Assembly (NCBI GenBank): GCA_003576845.1
Contig: QEVJ01000001.1
Coordinates: 28,537-92,536 of the forward strand
Direction: 5' to 3'
DNA length: 64,000 bases
From: Planctomycetota bacterium
Lineage (GTDB): Bacteria > Planctomycetota > Planctomycetia > Pirellulales > PLA5
Position numbers and translations under genes: made by a program. Positions 1-9,173 of this stretch are shown here, one piece after another. The notes under the pieces were generated by a model, which saw only the letters and a list, made by a program, of their open reading frames with translations, searched no databases and was not told where the DNA came from. The first letter of the stretch is position 1, and each line of letters begins with the position of its first letter.

Positions 1-402
1 CTCCTCGCGCGACGGCCATTTGCTCACTTCGGCGACCTCGTCCGCCCGCAGCGCCTGACCGTCCATCACGCCGCCGCGCGCTTCAAGCTTGTCGAACAGC
101 TTCTCGCCGGCGAGCTTCGTAATCGTCCGCGCGAGGCCCACGATGTCCTCGCCGCCCCAGCAAATCGCCATCGTGCCGCTCGCCCCCTCGAACGCCGGCG
201 CGAGCCGCGTGCCCTCCGTCGCCCGCCGCGCCAAGCTGTTCTTGACGACCATCAAGCTGACGTTGGCCGCCCGCAGCCGCTTGCGCAGCTCCGACGTGCT
301 GTGCGAATTGAGCGCGATCACGTCCACCACCAGCAAGTCCTCGACGCCGTCGAGCCGCGAGCGCAGGTGTTGCGTGACGAGTTCCTTCACGTATTTGCTC
401 AT
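1..402 (-). CDS. rplJ: 50S ribosomal protein L10, C-terminus cut by window edge
   Basis: L10 forms the base of the L7/L12 stalk of the large ribosomal subunit and helps recruit GTPase factors. I read the frame directly from the minus strand. It starts at ATG 400-402 with MSKYVKELVTQ and continues through a typical L10 core, including LRKRLRAANVSLMVVKNSLA and a GLARTITKLAGEKL segment. The first 134 codons are visible and the frame runs off the left edge, so it is partial by position and not broken. It lies downstream of rplA with a gap of about 57 bases, as in the standard rplK-rplA-rplJ-rplL order. The rplL gene should follow outside the window. Confidence 0.95.
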   Translation of the reverse strand, partial: MSKYVKELVTQHLRSRLDGVEDLLVVDVIALNSHSTSELRKRLRAANVSLMVVKNSLARRATEGTRLAPAFEGASGTMAICWGGEDIVGLARTITKLAGEKLFDKLEARGGVMDGQALRADEVAEVSKWPSREE

Positions 403-459
403 GGCGATGCCGCCTTATCATGCCCCGGTCGAAATCCGGGACCGAAAAAAAGTGTGATT

Positions 460-1140
460 CTAGACCGCGATGAACACGCCGGGCGTCATCGTCCCGCTAA
501 CGCACACCGACTTGATGAAGTGCCCCTTCACGCCGGCCGGCTTGTTGTTGACGATGAAATTGATGAACGCCTGAATGTTCTCGGCCAGTTTCTGATTGTC
601 GAAGCTCAGCTTGCCGACCACCGCGTGAACGATGCCTGTCGCGTCGTTGCGATACGAAACCTTGCCGGCCTTGTATTCCTTGACCGTCTTACCCACGTCG
701 GGCGTGACCGTTCCCGCCCGTGGCGACGGCATCAACCCCCGCGGACCCAGCACCTTGCCGAGCGGACCGACCAGCCCCATCATGTCCGGTGCCGCGATGC
801 ACACGTCGAACTCGGCCCAGCCTCCCTTGATCTTCGTCGCCAATTCTTCGGCGCCGACTTCGTCCGCGCCCGCTTCCTTGGCTTGATCCGCCAGCGCTCC
901 CTTGGCGAACACGACCACCCGCTTCGACTTGCCGATCCCGTTCGGCAACACGATCGACCCGCGCACGAGCTGATCCGCCTGCTTCGGGTCGATTCCCAGC
1001 CGCATCGCAATCTCGACCGTCTGGTCAAATTTCCGCGTCTTGTACTTCGCCAGCATCTCGACGGCCTTTTCCACCGTCTGCGGCGTGCGGCCGGGATGCG
1101 CTTGCGACATCGCCGTCATTTTCTTCGATAACTTGGTCAT
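460..1140 (-). CDS. rplA: 50S ribosomal protein L1
   Basis: L1 binds 23S rRNA at the mobile L1 stalk beside the E site and in many bacteria represses its own operon by binding the mRNA. The protein has 226 residues, the usual length, and starts with [11 protein letters not shown]. Family features are visible: the [20 protein letters not shown] stretch, a [13 protein letters not shown] segment and the [14 protein letters not shown] region. It lies between rplK and rplJ on the same strand with short gaps, so it is cotranscribed with them. Nothing is unusual about it. Confidence 0.97.
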   Translation of the reverse strand: MTKLSKKMTAMSQAHPGRTPQTVEKAVEMLAKYKTRKFDQTVEIAMRLGIDPKQADQLVRGSIVLPNGIGKSKRVVVFAKGALADQAKEAGADEVGAEELATKIKGGWAEFDVCIAAPDMMGLVGPLGKVLGPRGLMPSPRAGTVTPDVGKTVKEYKAGKVSYRNDATGIVHAVVGKLSFDNQKLAENIQAFINFIVNNKPAGVKGHFIKSVCVSGTMTPGVFIAV

Positions 1141-1208
1141 GCCTTATACCCGACTACCCGACGAAAAAATGCTCTTCACTTCGCGACGCACGCCCGGCGA
1201 ACCGCCGA

Positions 1209-1634
1209 TCAACCCGTGACCTCGATCCCCATGCTCCGAGCCGTCCCCTCGATCATGCTCACCGCGTGCGCGGCGTCTCGGGCGTTGAGGTCGTTCTGCT
1301 TGAGCCGAACGATCTCGTCGATTTGCGCCCGCGTTACCTTGCCCACCTTGTCCTTATTGGGAACGCCGGCGCCCTTGGCGATGCCGGCCGCCTTCTTGAG
1401 CAGCGCCGCCGCCGGCGGACTCTTCGTCACGAAATCGAAACTGCGGTCGTTGTATACGTTCACCACCACCGGAATCGGCATGCCCCCGGCCTCGCGTGTC
1501 CGCTCGTTGAACTGCTGCACGAACTGACCGAGATTGATCCCGTACTTACCGAGCGACGTACCCACCGGAGGCGCCGGAGTCGCCTGCCCGCCGGGAATCT
1601 GAAACTTCGCCGTACCCGTCAGTTGCTTTGCCAT
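1209..1634 (-). CDS. rplK: 50S ribosomal protein L11
   Basis: L11 binds the GTPase-associated region of 23S rRNA. The 141-residue protein has the usual length and begins [20 protein letters not shown], with the Pro-rich N-terminal switch region ([20 protein letters not shown]). The C-terminal rRNA-binding half includes [20 protein letters not shown] and ends in the expected SMGIEVTG. It sits between nusG and rplA on the minus strand, in the universal nusG-rplK-rplA order. Confidence 0.98.
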   Translation of the reverse strand: MAKQLTGTAKFQIPGGQATPAPPVGTSLGKYGINLGQFVQQFNERTREAGGMPIPVVVNVYNDRSFDFVTKSPPAAALLKKAAGIAKGAGVPNKDKVGKVTRAQIDEIVRLKQNDLNARDAAHAVSMIEGTARSMGIEVTG

Positions 1635-1700
1635 GATCCGCTCTCGCTTGCCCGCGTAGGACCGATTTCCGAATCCGTCCTACATTCGCGTACCCAGTGC

Positions 1701-2543
1701 CTAAACCGATTCGACCTGCCAGTATTCCAATTCGACCGGCGTCGACCGGCCGAAAATGTTGATCATCACCGTAATCCGGCCGTTCGTCGCGTCGACCGCG
1801 CTCACTTCGCCCTCGAAATTCTCGAACGTGCCTTCGTTGATCTTCACGTTGTCGCCCGGCTTGAACGCGATCGACAGCGTCGGCGTCTCGGTCTCGACCG
1901 CCTTCTCCTTCTGCTCGATCTTGGCCACTTCCTCGGGCAGCATCGGCGACGGCTTACCCGCGGCGCCCGTAAAGTCGCCGATCCCCGGCGTCTCGCGAAC
2001 GAGAAACCAGGTATCGTCGGTAATCGCCATATTCACGACGATGTAGCCGGGATACAGCTTGCGTTTGACCACCCGCTTCTTGCCGTTCTTGAATTCGGTG
2101 ACGGTTTCCGTCGGAACGATGATGTCCTTGACGTAGTTCTCCAGCCCGGCGACCTTTACGCGGCGCATCAACCCGTCGCGAATCGATTCCTCGCGGTTGC
2201 TCTGCACCTTCAGGATGTACCAGTTGAACGGCACCTCGGGCTCCGGCTCGGCCAGCTCCACCGGCGGACGCTCGACGTAAGGCTCTTCTTCAGGCTCTTC
2301 TTCCGCAACAACCTCGTCCCGTGCTCCTTCGTCCTGAGCGGCTTCGTCCTGAGCAACTTCCTCGTAGCTCGCGCTCGATTGCGGTTCGCTCGTCGACGCA
2401 GGAGCAGAATCGTCTCCAACCGACGCGGCGCCGGGCGCCGAAGCGCTCGAACCATGCTCCGCGTCGTGCGGCGCAGGAGCATCCGCCGACGGCAATTCGT
2501 CGGGCGTGCGTTCGGCCAGGTTTTGCGTTTCGTCAAACGACAT
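1701..2543 (-). CDS. nusG: Transcription termination/antitermination protein NusG with acidic N-terminal extension
   Basis: NusG binds RNA polymerase and couples it to Rho or the ribosome. The start at ATG 2543 gives 280 residues (MSFDETQNLAERTP). A GTG 12 codons upstream is possible but has no better context. The NGN domain begins near residue 103 (FNWYILKVQSNREESIRDGL), and the C-terminal KOW domain is visible (FKPGDNVKINEGTFENFEGE). Compared with the roughly 180-residue E. coli protein there is an extra N-terminal segment of about 100 residues, rich in Ala, Ser, Pro and Glu and probably disordered. It lies between secE and rplK, the standard context. Confidence 0.95.
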   Translation of the reverse strand: MSFDETQNLAERTPDELPSADAPAPHDAEHGSSASAPGAASVGDDSAPASTSEPQSSASYEEVAQDEAAQDEGARDEVVAEEEPEEEPYVERPPVELAEPEPEVPFNWYILKVQSNREESIRDGLMRRVKVAGLENYVKDIIVPTETVTEFKNGKKRVVKRKLYPGYIVVNMAITDDTWFLVRETPGIGDFTGAAGKPSPMLPEEVAKIEQKEKAVETETPTLSIAFKPGDNVKINEGTFENFEGEVSAVDATNGRITVMINIFGRSTPVELEYWQVESV

Positions 2544-2685
2544 GATCTTGCGACAAACCGAGACAAAGCCCACGAACACTTACGACGCCATTTCGCGGTC
2601 GACCGACAAACGGAATCTCGCCGGAGTCCAAAACTGCCGGCCCCGCCAATGGCACGCCGCGGCAAACCTGCGGCAGACGCCCCCG

Positions 2686-3183
2686 TTAACCGTTCCCCAC
2701 TCCGCTACCTTGAATTCCAAGCCAGTCCACGAGAATCTTGACCCAAAGCAGATCGTACAGGAACAGCACGGTAGCCAGCAAAAACACCACGAACAACACG
2801 ACCAGCGACGCGCGAATCAACTCCGTGCGGCTCGGCCACGATACCTTATTCATCTCCGCTTCCACCGCGATCAGGAAGTCGGCAAACCGCGGAATATTAA
2901 CCGCCCGATAACAAATCCAAGTCAGCGGCACGAACACCGCAAGCGCCACGACCGACGCCAGAACGTCGACCGACAATTTCATGTTTCGGGCCCACTCCCG
3001 AGACCAGCCCCAGGTCTCCAGCGAAACCTCGAGCCGCCAGCATCCCACCGCAACGGCAATCGCCAGCGCGGCAAAGGTCAACTGCCGGGCAATGCGCCCC
3101 TGGCTGCGCTTGTAAAGCCCAGCCTGCAACAGATCGCCAACCAGCGACCCGCCCGAAGTCTCTTTTGTCTTGACCGTCGACAC
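2686..3183 (-). CDS. secE: Preprotein translocase subunit SecE, GTG start
   Basis: SecE is the essential small subunit of the SecYEG channel. I chose GTG 3181-3183 (VSTVKTKETSGG, 165 residues) because a GGAG lies about eight bases upstream. The open frame continues further upstream but without family similarity. The conserved SecE amphipathic helix and C-terminal membrane segment are clear: FADFLIAVEAEMNKVSWPSR followed by the hydrophobic stretch SLVVLFVVFLLATVLFLYDL. Two more hydrophobic segments precede it, so this is a long SecE with three membrane helices, like the E. coli protein. It lies between tRNA-Trp and nusG. Confidence 0.93.
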   Translation of the reverse strand: MSTVKTKETSGGSLVGDLLQAGLYKRSQGRIARQLTFAALAIAVAVGCWRLEVSLETWGWSREWARNMKLSVDVLASVVALAVFVPLTWICYRAVNIPRFADFLIAVEAEMNKVSWPSRTELIRASLVVLFVVFLLATVLFLYDLLWVKILVDWLGIQGSGVGNG

Positions 3184-3341
3184 GCGCCAACTCCGTCCAA
3201 ATGTACCCGCGTCGCTCCATCTCGACGCCTTGACCTGATCGAACCGCTTCCGGAATCGTGCGCCATTCGGCGACGAAACCCGCCCTATCCACCGCCGCGA
3301 ACTTCCCGGCACGAACGCCCCTGCGCCGCGCGATTATGTAA

Positions 3342-3417
3342 TGGCAGGGGCGAAGGGACTCGAACCCCCAACCGCTGGTTTTGGAGACCAGTGCTCTACC
3401 AATTGAGCTACACCCCT
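3342..3417 (-). tRNA. tRNA-Trp (CCA anticodon)
   Basis: On the minus strand the sequence folds as a complete cloverleaf. The acceptor arm AGGGGTG pairs with CGCCCCT with one G-T pair, and the discriminator is G. The anticodon loop CTCCAAA carries CCA, and the T loop is GGTTCGAGTCC-like. The 3' CCA appears to be encoded at 3342-3344. The gene lies between tuf and secE, a frequent position for tRNA-Trp in bacteria. Confidence 0.97.
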
Positions 3418-3589
3418 ATTCGGCCCGCCGACGACCCCGCAAGCGCAGCCACCAACGAACCCGCGACGCACCAAACCGCCGACCGATCCGCCGATTGCCC
3501 CGCACCGACCGCCGCCTAACGTCGCCGCCCAAATTCCTCACAGTTTGACACGTCGCCCAACCGGCCGCCAGTGCAAATTGCGGAAAACA

Positions 3590-3626
3590 CAAAACGCTCG
3601 CCGCGGCCGGGCAAACGACCGCGGCG
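3590..3626 (-). terminator. Probable intrinsic terminator downstream of tuf
   Basis: On the minus strand an eight-base perfect stem, CGCCGCGG (3619-3626) with CCGCGGCG (3599-3606), encloses a 12-base loop. It is followed by a T-rich run, CGTTTTGTGTTTTCC. It lies 58 bases after the tuf stop and before tRNA-Trp. It could end part of the tuf transcript or attenuate it into the secE-nusG-rpl genes. Confidence 0.6.
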
Positions 3627-3684
3627 AACCGTTTGGCTATCGTTCCATCGGGACCGCAAGGCAAACCGCCCCGCGGCCCCAAAA

Positions 3685-4884
3685 CTACGCGACTACCTTC
3701 GTCACCACGCCCGAGCCGACCGTCCGGCCACCCTCGCGAATGGCGAACCGCACCCCCTCGTCCATGGCGATCGGGTATCCGAGTTCGATGCTCAACCGGA
3801 CGTTGTCGCCCGGCATGCACATTTCGGCCCCGCCGACCAGGTTTGCCGAGCCGGTCACGTCCGTCGTGCGGAAGTAAAACTGCGGCCGATAACCGCTGAA
3901 AAATGGCGTGTGACGGCCGCCTTCTTCCTTCGACAGGACGTACACTTCGGCCTCGAACTTGGTGTGCGGCGTGATCGAACCCGGCTTCGCAATGACCTGG
4001 CCGCGCTCGATGTCTTCGCGCTTCACGCCCCGAAGCAGCAACCCGACGTTGTCGCCGGCCTGCCCCTGGTCGAGCGTCTTGTTGAACATTTCCACGCCCG
4101 TGCAGGTCGTTTTGCGGCTTTCCTTGGCGAAGCCGATGATCTCGACTTCTTCGCCGACCTTGACCAATCCCCGCTCGATACGGCCCGTGGCGACCGTGCC
4201 GCGGCCTTCGATCGAGAACACGTCTTCCACCGCCATCAGGAACGGCTTGTCGACTTCGCGCACCGGCTCCGGAATATAGCTGTCGACCGCGTCCAACAGG
4301 TCCTGGATGCACTTCGTCGCCGCCGGATCCTTCGGCGCGTCGTAGGCCGGCTTCGCAGCGCCGCGGATGATCGGAATGTCGTCGCCCGGGAAGTCGTACT
4401 TCGAGAGCAACTCGCGGAGTTCCATTTCGACGAGATCCAGAAGCTCCGGATCGTCGATCAAGTCGCACTTGTTGAGGAACACGACGATCGCCGGCACGCC
4501 GACCTGACGAGCCAGCAAAATGTGCTCCCGCGTCTGGGGCATCGGACCGTCGGCCGCCGACACGACCAGGATTGCGCCGTCCATCTGGGCGGCCCCCGTA
4601 ATCATGTTCTTGATGAAGTCGGCGTGGCCCGGACAGTCGATGTGGGCGTAGTGCCGCTTTTCCGATTCGTACTCAACGTGCGAAACGGCGATCGTGACCG
4701 TCTTCGTATCGTCGCGGACGGTACCGCCCTTGGCGATGTCGGCATACGACTTGAAATTGGCCAGGCCCTTGGCCGACTGAACGGCCAGCAGCGCGCCCGT
4801 GAGGGTCGTTTTGCCGTGGTCGATGTGACCGATCGTCCCCACGTTGACGTGGGGTTTTGTCCGCGTAAAGACGTCCTTAGCCAT
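3685..4884 (-). CDS. tuf: Elongation factor Tu
   Basis: EF-Tu carries aminoacyl-tRNA to the ribosome as a GTP complex. The 399-residue protein has the full set of GTPase motifs: GHIDHGKT (P-loop), DCPGHAD (switch II) and NKCDL (base recognition). They are followed by the beta-barrel domains with the family ending, [12 protein letters not shown]. The start [20 protein letters not shown] is standard except that [11 protein letters not shown] has Ile where many species have Val. A GGGAGA lies about 13 bases upstream. Four tRNA genes precede it and tRNA-Trp follows, the arrangement of E. coli tufB. Confidence 0.99.
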   Translation of the reverse strand: MAKDVFTRTKPHVNVGTIGHIDHGKTTLTGALLAVQSAKGLANFKSYADIAKGGTVRDDTKTVTIAVSHVEYESEKRHYAHIDCPGHADFIKNMITGAAQMDGAILVVSAADGPMPQTREHILLARQVGVPAIVVFLNKCDLIDDPELLDLVEMELRELLSKYDFPGDDIPIIRGAAKPAYDAPKDPAATKCIQDLLDAVDSYIPEPVREVDKPFLMAVEDVFSIEGRGTVATGRIERGLVKVGEEVEIIGFAKESRKTTCTGVEMFNKTLDQGQAGDNVGLLLRGVKREDIERGQVIAKPGSITPHTKFEAEVYVLSKEEGGRHTPFFSGYRPQFYFRTTDVTGSANLVGGAEMCMPGDNVRLSIELGYPIAMDEGVRFAIREGGRTVGSGVVTKVVA

Positions 4885-5055
4885 GGGTTTTCGAGTCTCC
4901 CTGCAAATCTTGGGTCTGACAAATGCGTAACGCTAGGTTTTAGCAACCCCAGGAGGGTTTTCCTAGGGAGTCAAAAAGCAAAAATAACGCCGTTCTCCCC
5001 GCCCGGCCGATCCCCGCCGTCCGCAGGCCTCCTTTGCCGCAAAAATCCCTCCAAA

Positions 5056-5128
5056 AGCTGCTGATGGGACTCGGACCCATGACCTCGTCCTTACCAAGGA
5101 CGTGCTCTACCAACTGAGCTACAGCAGC
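5056..5128 (-). tRNA. tRNA-Thr (GGT anticodon)
   Basis: On the minus strand the acceptor arm GCTGCTG pairs with CAGCAGC and the discriminator is T. The D arm is TAGCTCAGTTGGTAGAGCA, and the anticodon stem CGTCC/GGACG holds the loop TTGGTAA with GGT. CCA is not encoded. This is the last tRNA before tuf, equivalent in position to E. coli thrT. Confidence 0.96.
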
Positions 5129-5206
5129 ATGTTCGTCGTCCCGAGGCTGCGGCCGTGCTCGCTGGCGAGCGCTCCAAACTGCCCGTTCCGGCGACCTCGA
5201 TTACAA

Positions 5207-5277
5207 AGCGGGTGAAGGGAATCGAACCCTCGTCTTCAGCTTGGAAGGCTATTGCTCTACCATTGAGCTACACCCGC
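5207..5277 (-). tRNA. tRNA-Gly (TCC anticodon)
   Basis: On the minus strand the acceptor arm GCGGGTG pairs with CACCCGC, the D arm is TAGCTCAATGGTAGAGCA, and the anticodon loop CTTCCAA carries TCC. The T arm is GAGGGTTCGATTCCCTT. The length is 71 bases with no encoded CCA. It occupies the glyT position of the tufB-type tRNA cluster. Confidence 0.96.
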
Positions 5278-5296
5278 ATTTCTTTGTCCGATCTCA

Positions 5297-5369
5297 TAGC
5301 GGAAGTCGCCAAGACTTCCGAGAATATCCGGTTGATCCGGCGATTCGGAAGTCTTGGCGGCTTCCGCTA
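5297..5369. repeat. Inverted repeat between tRNA-Gly and tRNA-Tyr
   Basis: The arms 5297-5321 and 5345-5369 are reverse complements over 25 bases with one mismatch (core GCCAAGACTTCCGA), separated by a 23-base loop. The element lies in the tRNA spacer, so if transcribed it would form a strong hairpin within the tRNA precursor. It looks like one of the genome's interspersed palindromes. Confidence 0.8.
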
Positions 5370-5408
5370 CAAGTCAACTCGCCGAGACGACGGCGAAACA
5401 TTGTTAAA

Positions 5409-5490
5409 TGGGAGGTACAGGATTCGAACCTGTGAAGGCATAGCCAACAGATTTACAGTCTGTCCCCTTTGACCGCTCGGGAAACCTCCC
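5409..5490 (-). tRNA. tRNA-Tyr (GTA anticodon)
   Basis: On the minus strand the acceptor arm GGGAGGT pairs with ACCTCCC and the discriminator is A. The anticodon stem-loop CAGACTGTAAATCTG carries GTA. A long variable arm, GTTGGCTATGCCTTC, marks a class II tRNA as expected for Tyr. The length is 82 bases with no encoded CCA. It sits in the tyrU position of the cluster. Confidence 0.96.
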
Positions 5491-5720
5491 GTCCCTGAAT
5501 GCCGCGAAGGTCGTTGCGCCGCCGTTGCCGCTCGCGGCCTTTAGGTTTCGCCGGAAAGCACGACTCACTTGCCGCCGATTCAGCCGATTCAACAGACACG
5601 CCAATCGATGTTTGGCTCGCCGTATCCGCCGCCGCACGGCCACGATCCGCCCGGCAGCTTGCCGCGCGACAGCAACCGCCCAATGGCTTGACGCACCGCG
5701 GCACTACCGTCCGCTCAATG
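5491..5720. other. Spacer between tRNA-Thr(TGT) and tRNA-Tyr
   Basis: This 230-base spacer is unusually long for a tRNA operon. I see no protein frame that looks real and no clear hairpin. It could hold a second promoter, but nothing convincing can be read. Confidence 0.4.
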
Positions 5721-5793
5721 AGCTAGCGAAGGGACTTGAACCCATAACCTGCTGATTACAAATCAGCTGCTCTGCCAATTGAGCTACGCTAGC
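5721..5793 (-). tRNA. tRNA-Thr (TGT anticodon)
   Basis: On the minus strand the acceptor arm GCTAGCG pairs with CGCTAGC and the discriminator is T. The anticodon stem-loop CTGATTTGTAATCAG carries TGT. The D and T arms are standard and no CCA is encoded. It is the first gene of the tRNA-tuf cluster, in the position of E. coli thrU. Confidence 0.96.
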
Positions 5794-5999
5794 GCGCACG
5801 CCGCGATCGCGAAACCAGTAAATATAACAAACGTCATCGACCGGACAAGACGGGAGATTCCAGCGGTTTCCGGCGAATCGCAGCACCCCGTCGCGGGGGA
5901 CGCTCCGCTTGCCGCCCCGCGGCGCGTGGCGTAGACTTACTCCGCGTCTCGAACGGCCAACGCAGCCCGTAAACCCAAGCTAGGCAAGGGATTAGCGTC

Positions 6000-7400
6000 G
6001 TGAGCGCCACCGATGCCGCCTGTCAGCAGTGCATCCGCCCCGACTGCGGCCAGCGGTACGCGCTCGGCGAGGCGTTGGTCGCCTGCGCGGCTTGCGGCGG
6101 CCTGCTCGACGTCGCCTACGACTGGAACCGGCTCCCCGTCCCTAAGACGCTCGCCGACTTCGAAAAGTTCTGGTCCCGCCGGGCCGATCCGCTGGCCTTT
6201 AGCGGCGTTTGGCGGTTCTACGATCTTCTGCCCTTCGCCCCCCGCGACCGCGTCGTCACCATCGGCGAAGGCCAAACGCTGCTCCAACGCGCCGACCGCG
6301 TCGCCAATTACGTCGGCAGCAACCCAGGCCGGCTCTATCTGCAATACGAGGGCATGAACCCGTCCGGCAGCTTCAAAGATAACGGCATGTCCGCCGCCTT
6401 CACCCACGCCCATTGGATCGGCGCGCGTCGGGCGGCCTGTGCCTCGACCGGCAACACCAGCGCCTCGCTCGCCCTGTATTCCTGCGTCAGCCGCTTGATG
6501 CAGGCCGTCATCTTCATCGGCTCCGGCAAGATCTCCTACGGCAAGCTTTCGCAGGCCCTCGATTACGGCGCGCTCACCGTCCAGATCGCCGGCGACTTCG
6601 ACGACGCCATGCAGCGCGTCAAGGAAGTCAGTCAGCAACTCGGCATCTATCTCGTCAACAGCGTGAATCCCTTCCGGCTCGAAGGCCAGAAGACGATCAT
6701 GTTCCGCGTCCTCGAAGCCCTCGGTTGGGAAGTGCCCGACTGGATCGTCGTCCCCGGCGGAAACCTCGGCAACTCGAGCGCCTTCGGCAAAGCATTCGCC
6801 GAACTCAAACAACTCGGCCTCATCGACCGCGTGCCGCGCCTCGCCGTCATCAACGCCACCGGGGCGAACACGCTGCACGGTCTCTACAACGGCCAAGGCG
6901 TCCGCTGGAACGACGGCCGCATCGATCAGAACAAGATCGCCGCGTTTTACGCCGAAATGGACGAACACAAACGCCGCGCGTCCACGATCGCCAGCGCCAT
7001 CGAGATCAACCGCCCGGTGAATCTCGACAAGTGCCTGCGAGCGCTCGCCGTGTGCAACGGCGTCGTCCGCGAAACGACCGATCAAGAAATCCTCGACGCC
7101 AAAGCCCAAGTCGGCGCAGGAGGTCTCGGCTGCGAACCGGCCAGCGCCGCGAGCGTCGCGGGCGCGAAGCAACTCGTCGCGGAAGGTGTTATCGGCCGCG
7201 ATGAGCGCGTCGTCTGCATCCTTACCGGCCACCAACTCAAAGACCCAACCGCCACCGTTGCCTATCACACCACGGACCAAGAGCAATTCAACAAAGTCCT
7301 CGGCGCCCGCGGCGTAAAACGAGCCTCCTTTGCCAATCGCGCCGTCGCCGTGTCTAATGACCTCGACGAAATCGTGCGGGCGATTCAGCTTTACGGTTAA
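6000..7400 (+). CDS. thrC: Threonine synthase, GTG start
   Basis: This PLP enzyme converts O-phosphohomoserine to threonine. It has 466 residues and a GTG start. The N-terminus carries a zinc-ribbon-like Cys set (C8, C11, C16, C29, C32), known from one class of threonine synthases. The PLP-binding lysine is in [11 protein letters not shown] near residue 126. [15 protein letters not shown] segment follows, and the C-terminal part keeps the family motif [12 protein letters not shown]. It is transcribed away from the tRNA cluster. A related PLP lyase such as cysteate synthase cannot be excluded by eye, but the length and C-terminal motif favour ThrC. The next gene follows after about 80 bases. 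Confidence 0.9.
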   Translation: MSATDAACQQCIRPDCGQRYALGEALVACAACGGLLDVAYDWNRLPVPKTLADFEKFWSRRADPLAFSGVWRFYDLLPFAPRDRVVTIGEGQTLLQRADRVANYVGSNPGRLYLQYEGMNPSGSFKDNGMSAAFTHAHWIGARRAACASTGNTSASLALYSCVSRLMQAVIFIGSGKISYGKLSQALDYGALTVQIAGDFDDAMQRVKEVSQQLGIYLVNSVNPFRLEGQKTIMFRVLEALGWEVPDWIVVPGGNLGNSSAFGKAFAELKQLGLIDRVPRLAVINATGANTLHGLYNGQGVRWNDGRIDQNKIAAFYAEMDEHKRRASTIASAIEINRPVNLDKCLRALAVCNGVVRETTDQEILDAKAQVGAGGLGCEPASAASVAGAKQLVAEGVIGRDERVVCILTGHQLKDPTATVAYHTTDQEQFNKVLGARGVKRASFANRAVAVSNDLDEIVRAIQLYG

Positions 7401-7481
7401 CACGCAACCGTAGGGCGGGTCGAGCGATAGCGAGGCCCACCGGCGGTGCAATTCCGCCCCTCGTCTTGTGAGCAAAACGAT

Positions 7482-8288
7482 ATGCTCGAAGACCTCCAAA
7501 CGAAGCTGCACGAACAAGGGCGTTTTTGCCGTTTCGAATCGCAGTTCACCGCATTCCAGAATCTCACAGGCGAAACCCGCCGTCTTTTGATCGCCGAAGT
7601 GCATCGTTCGCGCGGCGGGGGAACTGGCAGAAGCTTTTGGCTGCATAACGGCTCAGGAATCACGATTTTGGGGCTATGGAGTGGCCTCGAATATCACATC
7701 ATGGACGAAAGCCAAGCGTGGGAAATCGTAGCAGGAGTTCTCGATGGGCGGCTTTGCATGCCCGCCGTAACGCCGAGCGTTGTCTTCGATGAGACCACGC
7801 CGGGTGGCGGAAATGTCTGGCCCGCAAATGAAACACCGCGCGCGTTGCAAAGCCGAAATGGCTACGCGATTCGGCCGTTTGGCGCATTGCAACTCTTTCC
7901 GCGCGATTCTGGCGAACGACAACCCGAGTCCTGGGGCTTTTCAACCCAGCCGCCGTTAAGTCGCGACGAATTCATTCAGCGGCTCGCGCCTGCGGTGGAC
8001 GAATGCAACCTATCACATAATGGTTTCGTCCACATCAAACTTCGCACGGCATCGGCATTAACGCGATTCCACGCCGGCGGTACGATGTGCGTCGATGACT
8101 TACTCGTACTGATGTACGAATCGATACGCGAGACGGACGATGAAGTCAGCTTGTTGCGAACACTTATCGGCACAGGCTGCACGGCGTACGATGCGTGGCA
8201 GAACCGGGTTCACTTGGACGATCCGTATTATGCCTTACCCAGCGACGGCCCTCGACCGGACGAGCCAGCGAACGCATCCGAAGAATAG
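7482..8288 (+). CDS. Protein of unknown function
   Basis: I do not recognise this 268-residue protein. I used ATG 7482 (MLEDLQTKLHEQ); a GTG at 7446 is also in frame but its extra residues look non-coding. There is no signal peptide or membrane segment. The first half has a compact segment with GGGTGRSFWLHNGSGI and YHIMDESQAWEIVAGVLDG. The second half contains a short acidic region and ends in a Pro/Glu-rich tail. By eye the base composition is less GC-biased at third positions than in its neighbours. It lies between thrC and dapB with only three bases to dapB, so it may be cotranscribed with dapB, but nothing ties it to amino-acid synthesis. Confidence 0.7.
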   Translation: MLEDLQTKLHEQGRFCRFESQFTAFQNLTGETRRLLIAEVHRSRGGGTGRSFWLHNGSGITILGLWSGLEYHIMDESQAWEIVAGVLDGRLCMPAVTPSVVFDETTPGGGNVWPANETPRALQSRNGYAIRPFGALQLFPRDSGERQPESWGFSTQPPLSRDEFIQRLAPAVDECNLSHNGFVHIKLRTASALTRFHAGGTMCVDDLLVLMYESIRETDDEVSLLRTLIGTGCTAYDAWQNRVHLDDPYYALPSDGPRPDEPANASEE

Positions 8289-8291
8289 ACA

Positions 8292-9104
8292 ATGGGAACA
8301 ATCGCAATGACCGCACTTCGTCTCGCCATCAACGGCGCCGCCGGGCGCATGGGCCAACGCCTCGTCGCCCTCGGTTCCGCCGACCCGACGCTAAAGGTTG
8401 CAGCCGCCCTCGAATATGCCGGCCATGCGCTGCTCGGCCGCGACTCTGGCCCGATCGCTGGCGTCAGTGAACTCGGCGTGCCGCTTTCCGCCACGCTCGA
8501 CGGCGCGGTCGACGCGCTGATCGATTTCTCGACGCCCGCCGGCGCGGAATCCGCGACCAAGCTCTGCACCGATCGCGGCATCCCGCTCGTCATGGCGACG
8601 ACCGGCCTCACCGCCGCGCAACAGCAAGCCATCCGCGACGCCGCCGAAAGAATTCCCGTCGTCTGGGCGCCGAGCATGAGCTTCGCCGTCAACATCGCGA
8701 TGAAGCTCACCGATATCGCGGGCCGCGCACTCAAAGATCATCCCAGCGGCGCGGACGTCGAAATCATCGAGCGCCACCACCGCTTCAAAGAAGATGCCCC
8801 CAGCGGCACCGCGCTCAAGTTCGGCGAGATCGTCGCCGCCGCGATGGGCCATACCGCCGAACGCCACGGCCGCGAAGGCCGTCTCGGCAAGCGTCCACAC
8901 GAAGAGATCGGCTACCACGCCGTCCGCACCGGCGACAACCCCGGCGAACACACGATCATCTTCGGCCTATTGGGCGAAACGCTCGAAGTCACCGTCCGAG
9001 CCAGCAACCGCGACTGCTACGCCCACGGGGCACTAGCGGCGGCGAAGTTCGTGGCGAAGCAAAAGCCGGGGCTATACGGCATGAACGACGTGCTCGGATT
9101 GTAA
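8292..9104 (+). CDS. dapB: 4-hydroxy-tetrahydrodipicolinate reductase
   Basis: DapB performs the NAD(P)H-dependent second committed step of lysine and diaminopimelate synthesis. The 270-residue protein has the Rossmann motif LAINGAAGRMGQ at the N-terminus and the family signature IERHHRFKEDAPSGTAL, with the catalytic His pair and substrate-binding Lys. The N-terminus reads MGTIAMTALRLAI, so either ATG 8292 or ATG 8307 could be used; the second gives the more usual length. The C-terminus has the expected ALAAAKFVAKQKPGLYGMND. Planctomycetes with peptidoglycan need this enzyme for meso-DAP. Confidence 0.96.
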   Translation: MGTIAMTALRLAINGAAGRMGQRLVALGSADPTLKVAAALEYAGHALLGRDSGPIAGVSELGVPLSATLDGAVDALIDFSTPAGAESATKLCTDRGIPLVMATTGLTAAQQQAIRDAAERIPVVWAPSMSFAVNIAMKLTDIAGRALKDHPSGADVEIIERHHRFKEDAPSGTALKFGEIVAAAMGHTAERHGREGRLGKRPHEEIGYHAVRTGDNPGEHTIIFGLLGETLEVTVRASNRDCYAHGALAAAKFVAKQKPGLYGMNDVLGL

Positions 9105-9173
9105 ACGATTCGCACATCACCTGATTGTAGCTTCGTCGGCGATTCTCGGGATGCACGAAAAACACATCGATAC

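Noticed and set aside
5937..7646. A 569-residue minus-strand frame over threonine synthase
   Set aside because: Antisense shadow of a protein with a full set of PLP motifs.
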